A DNA stretch of 64,000 nucleotides, from contig OZ024791.1 in the NCBI GenBank assembly GCA_964017065.1, forward strand, positions 7,448,384-7,512,383, read 5' to 3'. Below, one piece after another: positions 10,812 through 21,644 of the stretch (positions are counted from its first letter, which is position 1; every line of letters begins with the position of its first letter). The notes below the pieces were generated by a model, which was given only the letters and a program-made list of their open reading frames with translations, ran no database searches and was not told the DNA's origin. The stretch is from Haliclona indistincta. Its lineage: Eukaryota; Porifera; Demospongiae; Haplosclerida; Chalinidae. The position numbers and the translations under genes are program-made.

Positions 10812-11100
10812 ATGCCTCGGGGGCGGAGCCACGAGGCATACTGTAATCGAATTGTATGTCTGTCTGTCTGTGTCTGTTACATCATTTTGTGGCGCATGCT
10901 GAAAAATAAGCTTTGAAACTTACAATACAGGTAGAACTCGATATTACCTCGATTTAGAACTAGCGAAAGTTCGATGCAAATTAAAGATTCGTTCTAGAGT
11001 TATGAAGTGGTTTGCTCACCTCGATGGCTTTTCCTGACGATCAGGACTTCTCCAAATACAAAACTACCCACAGCAGATTGCCTAGTAGCTTGAAGGTGAG
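10812..11100 (+). repeat. Palindrome-headed interspersed repeat, diverged copy
   Basis: Starts with the imperfect palindrome ATGCCTCGGGGGCGGAGCCACGAGGCAT (10812-10839), followed by (GTCT)n and then a body containing GTTCTAGAGTTATG and GATTGCCTAGTAGCTTG. The body aligns with the copies at 13051-13668 and 14246-15117 (TTCTTGAGTTATG, GACTACCTAGGTACTTG), so these are diverged members of one family. A reverse-oriented head lies at about 47280-47484. At its right end it gives way to a short block (about 11105-11150, TGACGGCACCATGCAGTA) shared with the spacers at 4240 and 8395. Confidence 0.65.
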
Positions 11101-11455
11101 ATTTTTATGACGGCACCATGCAGTACTGAATGGTTTAAGAACCCACTATTCCGGACACCCTTGGGACCCCACAAGCTAAGTGTCCTGATTTCAGGTGTGT
11201 TCACAGTGAAGGTTCCGCGGTATTAGTTTTCACTTGGTGTGCCTATAAACCGACCAGCTAGTTGTTGCATCACTTTAAGTTTTCTTTGACTATGATCGAT
11301 AGGCTGCATTATCATACTTGAAAAATCTACTGCCGCAAGTCACGCAAGTCATGAGAGAACAAACAATCTGATTATCAAGCATATCTCATCATGCCGCATT
11401 TATGCGCTCCTGATGCTGCTCATGCATTTTTGCATTGACACCGTACCGGTACCGA

Positions 11456-13046
11456 GAGATTCAAGTTCAAGTTCAAGTTCAAGTTCAAGTTCAAGTTTAA
11501 TAATAATGCGAGACCCAAAGGGCATAGCATGGAACACACTATTTAGGAAAAATAATACTAAAAATATCATCATGTTCTTTGATCAGAAGGTCGAGGATAT
11601 CTTGTTCACAAAGGTTATTTGAATGAAGGGATACAGTATGACTGGAGCAAATGTGGAGTAACCAAGAGGTGGAGACAATCTGATCACAAAGATGGCAGCA
11701 AAAATTATCATGTACTGGTTGAGTCAGGTGGCGTATAATCCTTTGTAATTGTTCTGTGCCATGGCTGCCATGATCCAGCGCCTTGTCCCAGAGTCTACAC
11801 CAAGAGTAACCGTCGCCAGCTACCATTGCAACAAAATTGGCAGACGGGTGATTCAGGCCAGATGATATAACGGATATGATATTGTCAAGGAGAATCTGAG
11901 GCTTTTGTGCTTTGACGAGATGGATTGCATCATCAGGATACTCTAGGCATTCATCCAGGATAGTAGCACCAACGATGGATTCAAGCATCCTGCATTGTTG
12001 TAGGATGGACACATTCGCTGGGTCGACAATGGCAACGGAAGTGAGAACTTTAGAGCTGATGGAGTTATTGTCTGGGGATAGCAATTTAGCCAGATAACCA
12101 ATTTTACGCAGTAGAAGAAGACATGCAATTGATGGCAAAGCTAGGCATATCCTCACTGCAGTGCCAGAGAACCACTTGGGTAACCTGAGGATTCTTCTAC
12201 CAATTTCAAGTTGGAAGTGCTCCAGTAATTGAATTGCTGAAATGTCCAACAGCCATGTCTCACTGCCATACAATAGGATTGGGAGCACGCAAGTTTTGTA
12301 AATACTGACAGCTGAAAGTGGGCATGGATTCAAGTGACCCTGGAAGGCCTCAATTTTCCCAAAGGCAAAGAAGGCCTTTCTAGCTTTACAAATGTTCTCT
12401 TGAACAGACTTGAGTGAAAAGAGATTATGGCTCCACCATGTTCCAAGGCACTTGGCTTCAGGAAGGGTAGTGATGATGTTAGTTGGACTGAGTTCTATCT
12501 GTTCTGGCAGGAATGGCTGACGTGAGATTCTAACGATCTCCGTCTTTGAAGAGTTGACCTTAAAGCTATTCCTGGAAGTGAAGTCATTGATGATGCTGAC
12601 TTGAGAAGAGATTTGACTTGTGGAGGTGGCGATGGTCCTGATATCATCAGCATGAGCGGCTCCACCAACAAACAATCCAAGCAATGACAACCCAGCCTCG
12701 TTGTGTCTGAGATCTTTCAGCAGAGTATCAACAACAAGAAATAACAGAGGGGATAACATGGAACCCTGCTTTACACCTCTAAAGATGGATACTGGAGAGG
12801 AGATGGTAGAGCCAACACGGACATTACAAGATGTTGACTGATACCAATGATGGATTATTCTCCACGCTTTACCACCAATACCAACTTGTAGGAGTTTATC
12901 AAGCAGAACACAATGCTCAACAGAATCAAAAGCCTTCTCAAGATCAAACAGGCAGAGATAAGGATGGCCACCCTCTCGCAAATGGGTCAAGAGGGCTTCT
13001 TGTGTGGTAAAGGTTGCATCAGAGCATGAGAGACCCTTCCGATAGG
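11456..13046 (-). mobile_element. Non-LTR retrotransposon (LINE) remnant: reverse transcriptase, 3' part
   Basis: The minus-strand open frame 12990-11539 (and about 20 further codons upstream to about 13046) encodes the palm and thumb of a LINE reverse transcriptase: CLFDLEKAFDSVEH, GVKQGSMLSPLLFLVV, the catalytic box as AHADD, then KVNSSKTEIV. The C-terminus has a Cys/His cluster (CCHLCDQ...HICSSH). The 3' end runs into a perfect (TTGAAC)n tail (plus-strand 11459-11499), as in LINE clades that end in short tandem repeats. The 5' half is missing, cut at the palindrome-headed repeat starting at 13051. The usual Tyr or Phe before ADD is His, so activity is doubtful even apart from truncation. 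Confidence 0.85.
11459..11499. repeat. (AAGTTC)n microsatellite forming LINE 3' tail
   Basis: About seven uninterrupted copies of the hexamer TTCAAG on the plus strand, directly adjoining the LINE 3' untranslated end. Read on the LINE strand this is a (CTTGAA)n tail. Confidence 0.85.
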
Positions 13047-13050
13047 CATT

Positions 13051-13668
13051 GCACCTCGGCGCATGCGCGAGGGTTACGGTACTGCTCTGTCATTCATGTT
13101 CACTCACGTCACTCATTCGTTCGTTCTGTCCATGAGCTAGCCTACAGAGACCAACGCTCACTTCTGAAACTCGGTTAAGGTATGAACAGGCTTAGCACCA
13201 CAATGGCTTGCAATGTGGCTCGTGGATTTTGCTAAAGTGCTTTCTTTCTCGAGTTATGGCTGACTTATTATTATTATTATTATCAGACTTTACAGCAGCA
13301 TAATAAACAGAAAGTAAATACAGGAAACTTACCTTGACGGCCATCTTGGACCTCTCTGACTACAAGAGCGCCCATAGTTGACTACCTAGGTACTTGTACT
13401 AGATTCCATTTAAACTGCTGGACAGCTCTGACGGTGCCTATACATCTCAAGAAAAAGCCTAGATCAATGGCTACCTACTCAGTTGTTTATGGTCACGTCC
13501 ACGTGGCACACCTTGTAGTCAGCACATTGCTGTCTTCTGGTTAACAGTGCAGTTTCAATAGCAAGCAGGTTGGCTTTAGCTGCAAAGCTCCTCCTGCAAA
13601 CCATAACCGAGGAGCTAAGTCTACAATGTCATTGTGTATGACACGCCGAGGGTTTCGTGAAATCTGTT
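13051..13668 (+). repeat. Palindrome-headed interspersed repeat, copy A
   Basis: Head CCTCGGCGCATGCGCGAGGG, body about 75-90% similar by eye to copy B (14246-15117), and end ACGCCGAGGGTTTCGTGAAA. Flanked by CATT on the left (13047-13050) and right (13669-13672), the same tetranucleotide that flanks copy B. It includes an extra (TTA)n stretch and about 60 bp (13263-13330) not in copy B. It abuts the truncated 5' edge of the LINE remnant. No ORF. Confidence 0.75.
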
Positions 13669-13807
13669 CATTACTAAGTGAGTGAAATATCAATTCTTGC
13701 AGCAAAACTTGTGTGCGCACACAAGTGTCTAGCTAAGCACAATACGACATAGGCAGCAGTACATACATGTAACTAGCTAATAGTCTCAATCTAGGCGGCA
13801 TATCAGT

Positions 13808-15924
13808 TCATTTTGTCCGTGATTCAATTACCACACTGCAAGTTAGAGAAAGAATGAAATAAATTATAGATAGCTAGTAGACAACTCACTTTTGCAGCAC
13901 ACTCCAATGTCTTCACTATGTCCACAGTTGTGACGGCTCCATACTTTAGCTGGGCATTGAGTGATGAGAGACTCAGTGCCTCGGCAGCTGAGGTTGTTGA
14001 GCCAGATAGGACGGCCGGCACCGCCGCATCTTGTACCACAGGTGTATGCTCTGCCTACTGCCCTATAGCCAAGCTGACGACACATCACTTTTGCATCCCT
14101 TGAATCAACATTGTCATTACAAATGGTACCATATTTCTTAGCAAATTGTACGAGTACTCCTCCACAAATTTGCTTGGTCCTGTGATTATACTTGGCCTTG
14201 TGCAGACAAACTATCAATAGAGAGAAGTGATAATAAATGATCATTAACCCTCGGCGCATGCGCGAGGGTTACGGTACTTGGTTTGTCGTTCACTTACTCA
14301 CTCGTTCGTTCGTTCTGTCCATCGAGCTGCAGAGACCATCGCTCACTTCTGAAACTCGGTAAAGGTATGAACAGGCTTAGCACGACAATGGCTTGCAATG
14401 TGACTCGTGGATTTTGCTAAAGTGCTTTCGTTCTTGAGTTATGGCTGGCTCACCTAGCTTGCATGACCTGACGGCCATCTTAGACTTCTCTGACAACAAA
14501 CGCGCCAATAGTTGACTACCTAGGTACTTGTAGATTCCATCTAAACAGCAGGACAGCTCTGGGGGTGCGTAGACATCTCAAGAAAAAGCCTATCAAAGCC
14601 AAGAGCTATGGCTACCTACTCAGTGTTCACGGTCACGCCCACTTGACACACCTTGTCTCGGTTGCGGTCAGCACTTTGCTGTCTTCTGGTTAGCAGTGCA
14701 GTTTCAATAGCAAACAGGTTGGCTGTAGCTGCCAGTGGCGGATCCAGAAAAAGTAGATGGGGTGGGCCAATGTGCGGCGCGAAGCGCCGCCGAAAATTTT
14801 TAGCTAATTAATATTCATGAGAGGCGTAAATAATTGACTCTGACACGCTTCAACGCGATAGTCGAGCTAGAAGGTTATACAGCGCAGCGAGCGCGCTAGT
14901 CAGTAGTGAGAACTCTGCTCAGAACGGTAAGAATTTTGCACTATAGTTAAAACTTTAAAATTTTAGGTGGGCTAGTTTGGGTGGGCCAGGCCCTACCTGG
15001 CCCACCCCTGGATCCGCCACTGGTAGCTGCAAAGCTCCTTCTGCAAACCATAACTAAGGAGCTAACTCTACAATGTTTGCAACGGTGCTCAAACGCCGAG
15101 GGTCCGTGAAATTCGTTCATTGGATACATTATTCACTTACTTCTATAGTTTCCAGTAAAACGCTTATCGCACAGGTTAACAAGTCCGCTCTTGTAGCAGA
15201 CAAGGCTGATATCTTGATTATGGTTGCAGCTGTGGACCCCTATTCCGCGATGCCCACAGTGAAATAAGGATGGTTCTGTTCCTCGGCACTGCAACCTGTC
15301 CAAATATATCGGACCGTTTGAACGTCCATTACGTCTGTTGTTGATGCGATAACTCATTGCACGAGAGTAGCCAAGCTGACGACAGGCAACATTAGCATCC
15401 TTGATATCAAAATTCCTCCCACAGACAGTTCCCCAGCGACGATTGTGTAGCACTTCAAGTCGACCCTCATTTTTCACTCGACCTCCAGTCAATCGCAACA
15501 GTCTGCGGTAACATCCTATCATTATGAAAAATTTAAAAAATGAATGTGTCTCCTGTGTAAAACACACCTGTTCCCTCTGCAATAGCCTCCTCCTCTTCAC
15601 TCACAGCGTTCTCTTCCACTTCAGTTTCCTCGATCTCCACAATCTCTGGTCCTTCAGTGTCCTGCAGGTCAGGTATGCTATCTTTGTTGGTTGTCTCATC
15701 TGCTGGGCTTTCATCCTCTTTGATGGTATCTTCAGGTTTTGCATTCTCAAGACTATTCCTCAATTCAGCAGCAACCTTGTCATTCTCACTCTGATAGTCT
15801 ATGGAGGATAAACAATTAATTTTTGTTCCAATTTTGTTAAAGCTCAAGAGCTTACACACAGCTTACCTGCTTGTGCTATAGAAGCAAGAGCTACCAGCAA
15901 TACAGTGATTTTGAAGAACTTCAT
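13808..15924 (-). CDS. Secreted protein: signal peptide, acidic linker, two SRCR domains (copy 3)
   Basis: Third member of the tandem SRCR family. Exon 1 (15924-15867) encodes MKFFKITVLLVALASIAQA, and the exon at about 15800-15565 the acidic linker (DYQSENDKVAAELRNSLENA start). The exon at about 15520-15143 encodes SRCR1 (NRRWGTVCGRNFDIKDA to DISLVCYKSGL). The exon at about 14210-13884 encodes SRCR2 (KKYGTICNDNVDSRDAKVMC to CGHSEDIGVCC). The tiny last exon ends ESRTK and TGA at 13808. All Cys of both domains are kept. The SRCR1-SRCR2 intron, about 50 bp in the other copies, is about 920 bp here because two transposable elements are nested in it. All reading frames are open, so the gene is probably functional if the intron is still spliced. 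Confidence 0.8.
14246..15117 (+). repeat. Palindrome-headed interspersed repeat, copy B, in SRCR copy 3 intron
   Basis: Begins AACCCTCGGCGCATGCGCGAGG and ends AAACGCCGAGGGTCCGTGAA; the first and last ten or so bases (ACCCTCGGCG) are inverted repeats of each other. The empty site is preserved in the paralogous introns at about 4785 and 8945 (GATCATTGGATAC), showing insertion after CATT and duplication of TCATT or CATT (14242-14245 and 15118-15121). It is itself interrupted by the hAT-type MITE at 14733-15022. Non-coding. Confidence 0.85.
14733..15022. mobile_element. hAT-type MITE nested in palindrome-headed repeat
   Basis: 290 bp with perfect 15-bp terminal inverted repeats CAGTGGCGGATCCAG and CTGGATCCGCCACTG. 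It is flanked by the exact 8-bp duplication GTAGCTGC (14725-14732 and 15023-15030). The unoccupied version occurs in copy A at about 13573 (GGCTTTAGCTGCAAAG). An 8-bp TSD with CAGTG ends is typical of the hAT superfamily. No transposase, so it is non-autonomous. Confidence 0.9.
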
Positions 15925-16574
15925 GCTTTCTCAATATCTGCTAAAAATCTCCTCACACAGACAAAGATCAGTGTTTTTGCGTCCATTTAAATAGCAAGCA
16001 CTGGAATGCTTCCTTGTTATTGCATTACACAGCCACTATTTGCAACGGATATTACAGTTTATCAACTTTACATAGTGGTTGATCATTGCAGTTTATATGT
16101 TGCCTTAGTACTTTTGAATTTATTCACTTTAGAATATTTCTATTTCGATATGTAAGCACACATTTAATGGTATGCAAAACATATACAGTCATAATTTTGT
16201 CAATAGTGTAGTATAAAAAATAATGTTACACAAAGATAGGTCTTATGTGCATCTTGTGAAGTTTGAATGCATTTTTCATCACTATTAGTGTTGTGCTTAT
16301 ACCTGCCCAACACATTACTTCTGTCAAACCCTAAACAGTTAGCTGCTCCAATCTAGCGAAATTCCCAAACATCATAGTAGCAGTTCTCTAACTTTCAATT
16401 CCCCACACTATAATCACAATCTAGTTCATAACCAAATGAGTCGAATCTTTAGGCAAATAAATTTATTATACCATAGATGCTGCAGTATTTGAAATCGGAG
16501 CATCATTATTATTGTTACACGGTATTGTACAGAGTCTTTCAAGCTGTGTGATCTTGACTAGAGAACTGTGCTGG
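15925..16574. other. Intergenic, promoter of SRCR copy 3 and 3' flank of LRP2BP; no gene seen
   Basis: The first 60 bp match the upstream region of SRCR copy 2 (9720-9820: TCTCAATATCTGCTA, CTCCTCACACAGACAAAGAT, CATTTAAATAGCAAGCACTGG), so a shared promoter with a TTTAAATAG TATA-like box is likely. The rest is AT-rich without supported features. Confidence 0.5.
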
Positions 16575-17857
16575 TCACATTTTGCCGTACATCATTTGTG
16601 TGTGTAGATCAGCCACAGTTGCCTTGTCAAATTTGGTTGCCTGCAGACAAAATTTTGATGATAGTTAGCAATATTATTCTACGTGTGGTGCTTACTCGTT
16701 GAAAGTATGTCTGAGCTAACTCTGCATTTTTTGACACTGCCTGACCAAGTTGCAGGCATCGTGCTAGTATGAAGCACGCTATGGCTATGCCCTTGGCTAC
16801 TAGTATTTGAAGAGCACCGCTCTGCTCAGCTAGTGTCTCTACACTGGTCTCTAAAGTGCTGATCTTGTGGGCTGTCTCTACTGCTCTTGTGAAGAATTTA
16901 TTGCAATAGTAGTAGTGAGACAGGATGCCTGTGCCATAGATAGAACCTCCTTCACTAGATCTCTTCATCCAGTAGAGCGCTGTTTCTCTGTCCTTCTTGC
17001 ATCCTTCTCCTTTCAAGTAAAGCAGCCCCATGGCAGCTATGGCAGGATATACAACTAGAGTGATGAGTGACAAGTATGTTTCACATACCCATGGACTCTA
17101 GATGACCATTGAGGGCTGCTTGTGAGTGCCAATAGAAAGCCTGTTGCATTCAGAGTATTCACACACACACTCGACATTGTCGCTTACTTTGTTCATGTCA
17201 GAACTGTCAGGTCGTGAGTAGACCATTGCTAGTGTGTTCATAGCTCGAACTGACGGGGCCTCACTACCATTGTTGGCTGCTAGGGTCCACCAGTGTATAG
17301 CCTCATCATCGCTTTGTGCAATACCATATCCTGACAAGGAGCAGTACATTCAACACTATGATCTCAGTATGGTTAGGTAGGTACGTACCTTGGTAGTATG
17401 CTCGTCCAACATTAAACTGAGCACTAACAACAAGATGACTATCTTTTGAGGAAGTGGATTGCGCTACTTGCAACATCAGTTTAAACCCTAGAGACTGTGA
17501 GAATAGGAGACTGCGTCAGTGCAAGTTTCACAGCTAGCTGCTGTTTGTGTGTCATGCATAACTATAGGCTATGCTGCTCACTGGATCAGCTTCCACTCCC
17601 GTCCCATCGTAGTATAGCACAGCTAGCTGGTATCTGGCTTGCCCATTGTCTCCTTGCTCCGCCCTCTTGAGGTACTTTACTGCTTGAGGCAACTTTCCTT
17701 CTGTCAGATAGTGGTGTCCCACTGAGAACTGGGCCTCTCTGTTACCCCGATCACTATATTCTATCAGCGTTTTAAGGCGATCAGTCTCTTCCGATGAGTT
17801 TTCTAGTCCAGCGGGAAGCGGCTGGAGTTTCTCTAAACTTTGAGATACCAAATCCAT
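16575..17857 (-). CDS. LRP2BP: LRP2-binding protein-like (Sel1/TPR repeat protein)
   Basis: Six or so exons on the minus strand, start ATG at 17857. Exon 1 encodes TLIEYSDRGNREAQFSVG and KRAEQGDNGQARYQLAVLYY. Later exons carry VVSAQFNVGRAYYQG (about 17430-17385), IHWWTLAANNGSEAPSVRAM (about 17310-17250), QAFYWHSQAALNGHLESMG (about 17150-17090) and LYLKGEGCKKDRETALYWMK (about 17030-16965). The last coding exon ends at the TGA at 16575. The order and wording match LRP2BP (megalin-binding protein), built of Sel1-like repeats that act as a protein-binding scaffold. It is head-to-head with SUPT4H1, with about 105 bp between start codons. The spacing suggests a shared promoter. Confidence in the family is high; binding to an LRP2 homologue is only inferred from the name. 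Confidence 0.85.
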
Positions 17858-17962
17858 CTCGCGGCACAACCACGTTCACTAGTGTTAAGTTTCCTTGACA
17901 ACAGAAAGAAGGCGTAGCGCGCGTCAATACTACACCACGCCTACACCACACCTTTTGTCATC
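17858..17962. promoter_or_regulatory. Divergent promoter LRP2BP / SUPT4H1
   Basis: 105 bp separates the two start codons and contains no TATA-like box; it includes GGCGTAGCGCGCGTCAATAC (about 17910-17930). A shared bidirectional promoter is inferred from spacing only. Confidence 0.5.
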
Positions 17963-18501
17963 ATGACTTCTCTCGAATCCATTCCCAAGGATTTACGCGG
18001 ACTCAGAGCCTGTAAATTGTGTTCTTTAGTAAAGGTTTGTGGACCATAATAGTATGTGCTGAATAATAATTATGTCTCACGGTTATACAATAGACATTTG
18101 ACCAGTTTGTCTACAATGGATGTGACAACTGTGAAAGGTACCTCAGAATAAAGGGAAACCGTGAGAAAGTTAACAGTTGTACAAGCCCCAACTTTGATGG
18201 GTGAGTAGAAGTTTGATAAATTTTATGAACAAACGCACTTAGTGAATTTAACATTGATTTTTTCAGTATCATATCCGTCATGAGTCCCAGAGATAGTTGG
18301 GTAGCGAAATGGCAACGAATCGGTGAGTTCTACAATGTGCACATTGTTACACACTCATTGAATTTTCTCTTGTTTCTCTCAGACAAGTTTGTGAAGGGAT
18401 GTTATGCCGTTTCTGTTACGGGTGACTTACCCCCTGACACTCTGGATGATCTCAGAGCAAGAGGCATCGTGTACAGATCAAGAGACAACACTGATAGATA
18501 G
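17963..18501 (+). CDS. SUPT4H1: Transcription elongation factor SPT4
   Basis: Four exons: 17963-18034, 18094-18200, 18267-18322, 18383-18501, all with GT-AG introns of about 60 bp. The joined product is about 117 residues, the normal size for SPT4. The N-terminal zinc ribbon is visible as ACKLCSLVK ... [14 protein letters not shown]4 pairs with the NGN domain of SPT5 to form DSIF, which controls RNA polymerase II pausing and processivity. Conserved segments [15 protein letters not shown] ([11 protein letters not shown]), [14 protein letters not shown] and [12 protein letters not shown] follow. Nothing unusual. Confidence 0.95.
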
Positions 18502-18654
18502 TTCTGAGTCATGTTACCATAAGCTTGCATTCACATTACATCGGTTTCGCGCGCAGCCATTGCGCTTTATTTTGTACGTGTGAGCATGCGCACAGCCGCA
18601 GGCGATAAAATTTGAATTTGACTTTTGGATCGCGCGGGTATTCGCGAGGTAGCC

Positions 18655-21224
18655 ATGGATTCCCCAGCGCTCCCAATGGATATAAAGGACATTAACGTGT
18701 GTCTACTGTCAGCTAAGAAGACAACAAAGAGTGTTTCTTCCCCGTCTCTGCGCGAACTGGACCAGATGAGCTTGTGGTAAGTGACGCTAAACAACGCCCA
18801 TCAAGGAGTTTGCCATAAACAAGTGACAATGATACAATATTATAAGTAGAAAAACAAACCTAACGTGACTGTATGTGCAGTAACTTCTCAATGGAGGACT
18901 CAGAGGCCGGTGCAGGGGGTGGCGAAGAGAACAAGCCAGCGAGTGAAGTGAGTGCTGCACAGTATAGTTGAGGCACATTTGAATTTCTCTCTGCCACAGA
19001 TTGTGTCACGAAAAAGAAGACGTGTAGATGACCTGGAGACACAAAGCTGCTTGAACATGTCACTCAAAGTATGCTGTATGATTGTACTGTTCTTTTCTAA
19101 CCATACATGTCTTTTTCAGGAGCCCCGCCACAAGAGACTTCGTCGTCCTCTCGCAAAAGCGTTCTCTCCTATAGTAAAGCGTGCTAAGAACACCATTAAG
19201 GTATTGCCACTTGGTCGTCTGGTTGATGGAATATCTCATTGTTTTTTCAGAGGTCGATGAGTTTCAGTAAAGAGAAGGACGCATCGCCGGGCTCTCGTTA
19301 CAAGATCCCGGGCACTCCGAATCAGCCAAAGAAGAGAGCGTCATCAATGAGAGTGAAGCTATCACAGGTAAGATCTGTACATAGCGATGGGTCTATGACC
19401 ACTTTCTCTTAGAATTGGGTGGAGAGTGTTGAAGCCAGCACTTTAGGAGAGCTCACCAAGCAAGAGATCACAAGACAAGAGGTACATTAACCACCGTCCT
19501 AACTAGCTCTACACACAGACTCTACTGTTGCTCATTGCAGGCAATATACTCAGTCTATCGCACTGAGTCTGATTTAGTGGACGATCTCAAGATGGTTGTA
19601 AATGTGAGCGTGCACTGTTTGTCTGTTTATATATAATTTTCTCTTCTCAGATATTTCTTCGTCCTATGATCCGACTTGGTTTAATCTCAGAAGAAGACCA
19701 TAGTATACTGTTTGGTAATGTGGAGTCTATTCTCAGTCTCCATCAAGGTGCCTGCTGCTTGCTTGACCTTATCACATGACAGTCTCTGCATTACGCTCTC
19801 CGTATTAGAGCTACTGTCAGATTTGAGTGATCTCAGAAAGGTTGACGGGTGTTTCAATGGTGTAGGACAAGCGCTGTTGCAATGGGTGAGTGGTTTGGGT
19901 GCATGTCCACAGATTTTGTGTTAACTGTCTTGCTTTTGTTAGTCGCAAAAGTTGACAGGAGCATATGCAGACTATTGTGCTCATCTAGTCGGAGCAAAGC
20001 ACAAAATGGAGGCTCTCAAACAAGAGAAGCCAGTACAAGACTTCCTGCAGGTACCTCGTGCTTAGAAATTGTGTACACCTTTACCAAAGAGCCTGTCAAT
20101 TTACAATGTTTGAATCTTGTGTGTGAATTGGGAAATATCCAAATAGAATGTGCATTATACACATGGTTTGAAGTTGTGTTGTTTGTTTCTTGTTACAGCG
20201 ATGTTTGGATTCTGAGTTCTCAAGAAAACTAGACCTGTGGTCATTTCTTGGTGAGGCTGACACAGTGTGTACATTAATGTACGCTATCCTCTAGATGCAC
20301 CGCGGAGTCGTGTCATGAAGTACCCAATCATGCTTAAAGAAATCCACAAGAAGGTGGAAATAGCTGCCTTACTGTACACTGTGATATTGTTACCTGCTAT
20401 TGTAGACTCGTGCACCCGATGGAGAAAATGACTGTTCTGCATTGGACCGAGCTGTGAGTTCACTACCCGCAGTGTTACTTGTGTGATACTTGTCTGCAGA
20501 TGAAGAGTTTCGAGTCAGTGCTGAAGGAGATCGATTACAGCACCGGTATAGCAAAGTGTCTGGATGTCATCAGCCGACTTGATTTTCTTCACGATGAGCA
20601 GGTTAGTAGCCAGCTGGACTTCTCTACCAATCTATGCTATACTTTTAGAAACTTTCGGAAATTGAGCAGGCAAAGTTTATACTCTGCAGTGGGCAACTGA
20701 AGAACAAGAGCGGCACAGTAAGTGAGATGATTCACATTGGTTCGCTATCACTGTTTTTTTGACAGAAAATGCACGCATTCTTGTTTGACACAGTTTTTGT
20801 CTTGGCACGCACGACCACACGCACCTCATCACTGACCTATCAGGTTTACAGACAGGTGAGAGACAGGCACACACACTAACACTCGCTTGACTGCCTTGCT
20901 ACAGCCTGTACCAGTTGATCGGTTGGTTCTAGAGGACGTTGCTGACGGTGAGGCAAAGATGTCTAGCAGCTCCTTCAGAGGAACTCTAAACAGATCGAGC
21001 AGCGGCAATGGTCAGTTGCTTGATTACTATTAGTAGCACACATTCATCTCTGTATCTCTCTAGGATGTCGCCATGCATTCAAGATCTCTTGTTCTGACCC
21101 TGAAATCAGTCGACACACATACACGCTACAGGCAAGCGGTGATTTTGATAAAAAGATCTGGATCGATGCATTCAGAGGAGTTGTACCGATTAACAAGGAC
21201 TCCACCACCGAGACCACTGTCTAA
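18655..21224 (+). CDS. ARHGEF3: RhoGEF of the NET1/ARHGEF3 type (DH-PH)
   Basis: Many short exons with introns of about 45-110 bp. Start ATG 18655 (MDSPALPMDIKD). Exons 3 and 4 carry basic nuclear-localisation-like motifs SRKRRRVDDLE and HKRLRRPLAKAFSPIVKRAK, recalling those in NET1. Then come SFSKEKDASPGSRYKIPGTP and the DH domain, from EAIYSVYRTESDLVDDLKMV through IFLRPMIRLGLISEEDH, LDAPRSRVMKYPIMLKEI and GIAKCLDVISRLDFLHDEQ. The PH domain follows (HAFLFDTVFVLART; HAFKISCSDPEI; WIDAFRGVVPIN), ending at the TAA 21222-21224. The KYP(I/L)LL-like helix and DH-PH order indicate guanine-nucleotide exchange on a Rho GTPase, RhoA for NET1/ARHGEF3 in vertebrates. NET1 versus ARHGEF3 cannot be separated here. 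Confidence 0.85.
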
Positions 21225-21644
21225 CATGAAATGCTCGGCATCACACATTCTGCATGTTTTTAAACCTATTTCAGTTCTATCTCGTCGTCTGCATAATGCT
21301 TAAAACAACAAAACTGGTACCACAATCATTGTAACTAGTACACATCTGTTCATGTTACCATTATCTTGAAACAGTAAATTTCAAATGCAGGTGCACAAAG
21401 CATACAATACACAGGCTTCTGTAGAAATAATGATTTTCTTTCTGTTCAAACCACCTCGCTATCTCTCTGCTTAGGTCTCAACAGACAGACAAGCAGTCAT
21501 GACGATTAAACAAACGTGTCATAAATACGGAGGGAAAAAAAGAGGAAGGACAGTACACACACAAAACTATAACATAAGGTCAAGTACGGTAGTAGTAATA
21601 CAGGAATCGAGTGAGAGAATGATGAAGACGTCAGCCTAACAGGA
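21225..21644. other. Convergent 3' flank between RhoGEF and LIM-homeobox genes; no gene seen
   Basis: About 420 bp between two stop codons on opposite strands. AT-rich with no conserved reading frame. Presumed 3' UTRs. Confidence 0.5.

Noticed and set aside
10812..10839. Palindromic repeat head as a tRNA gene or tRNA-derived SINE head
   Set aside because: I could not fold a cloverleaf or find convincing A and B boxes.
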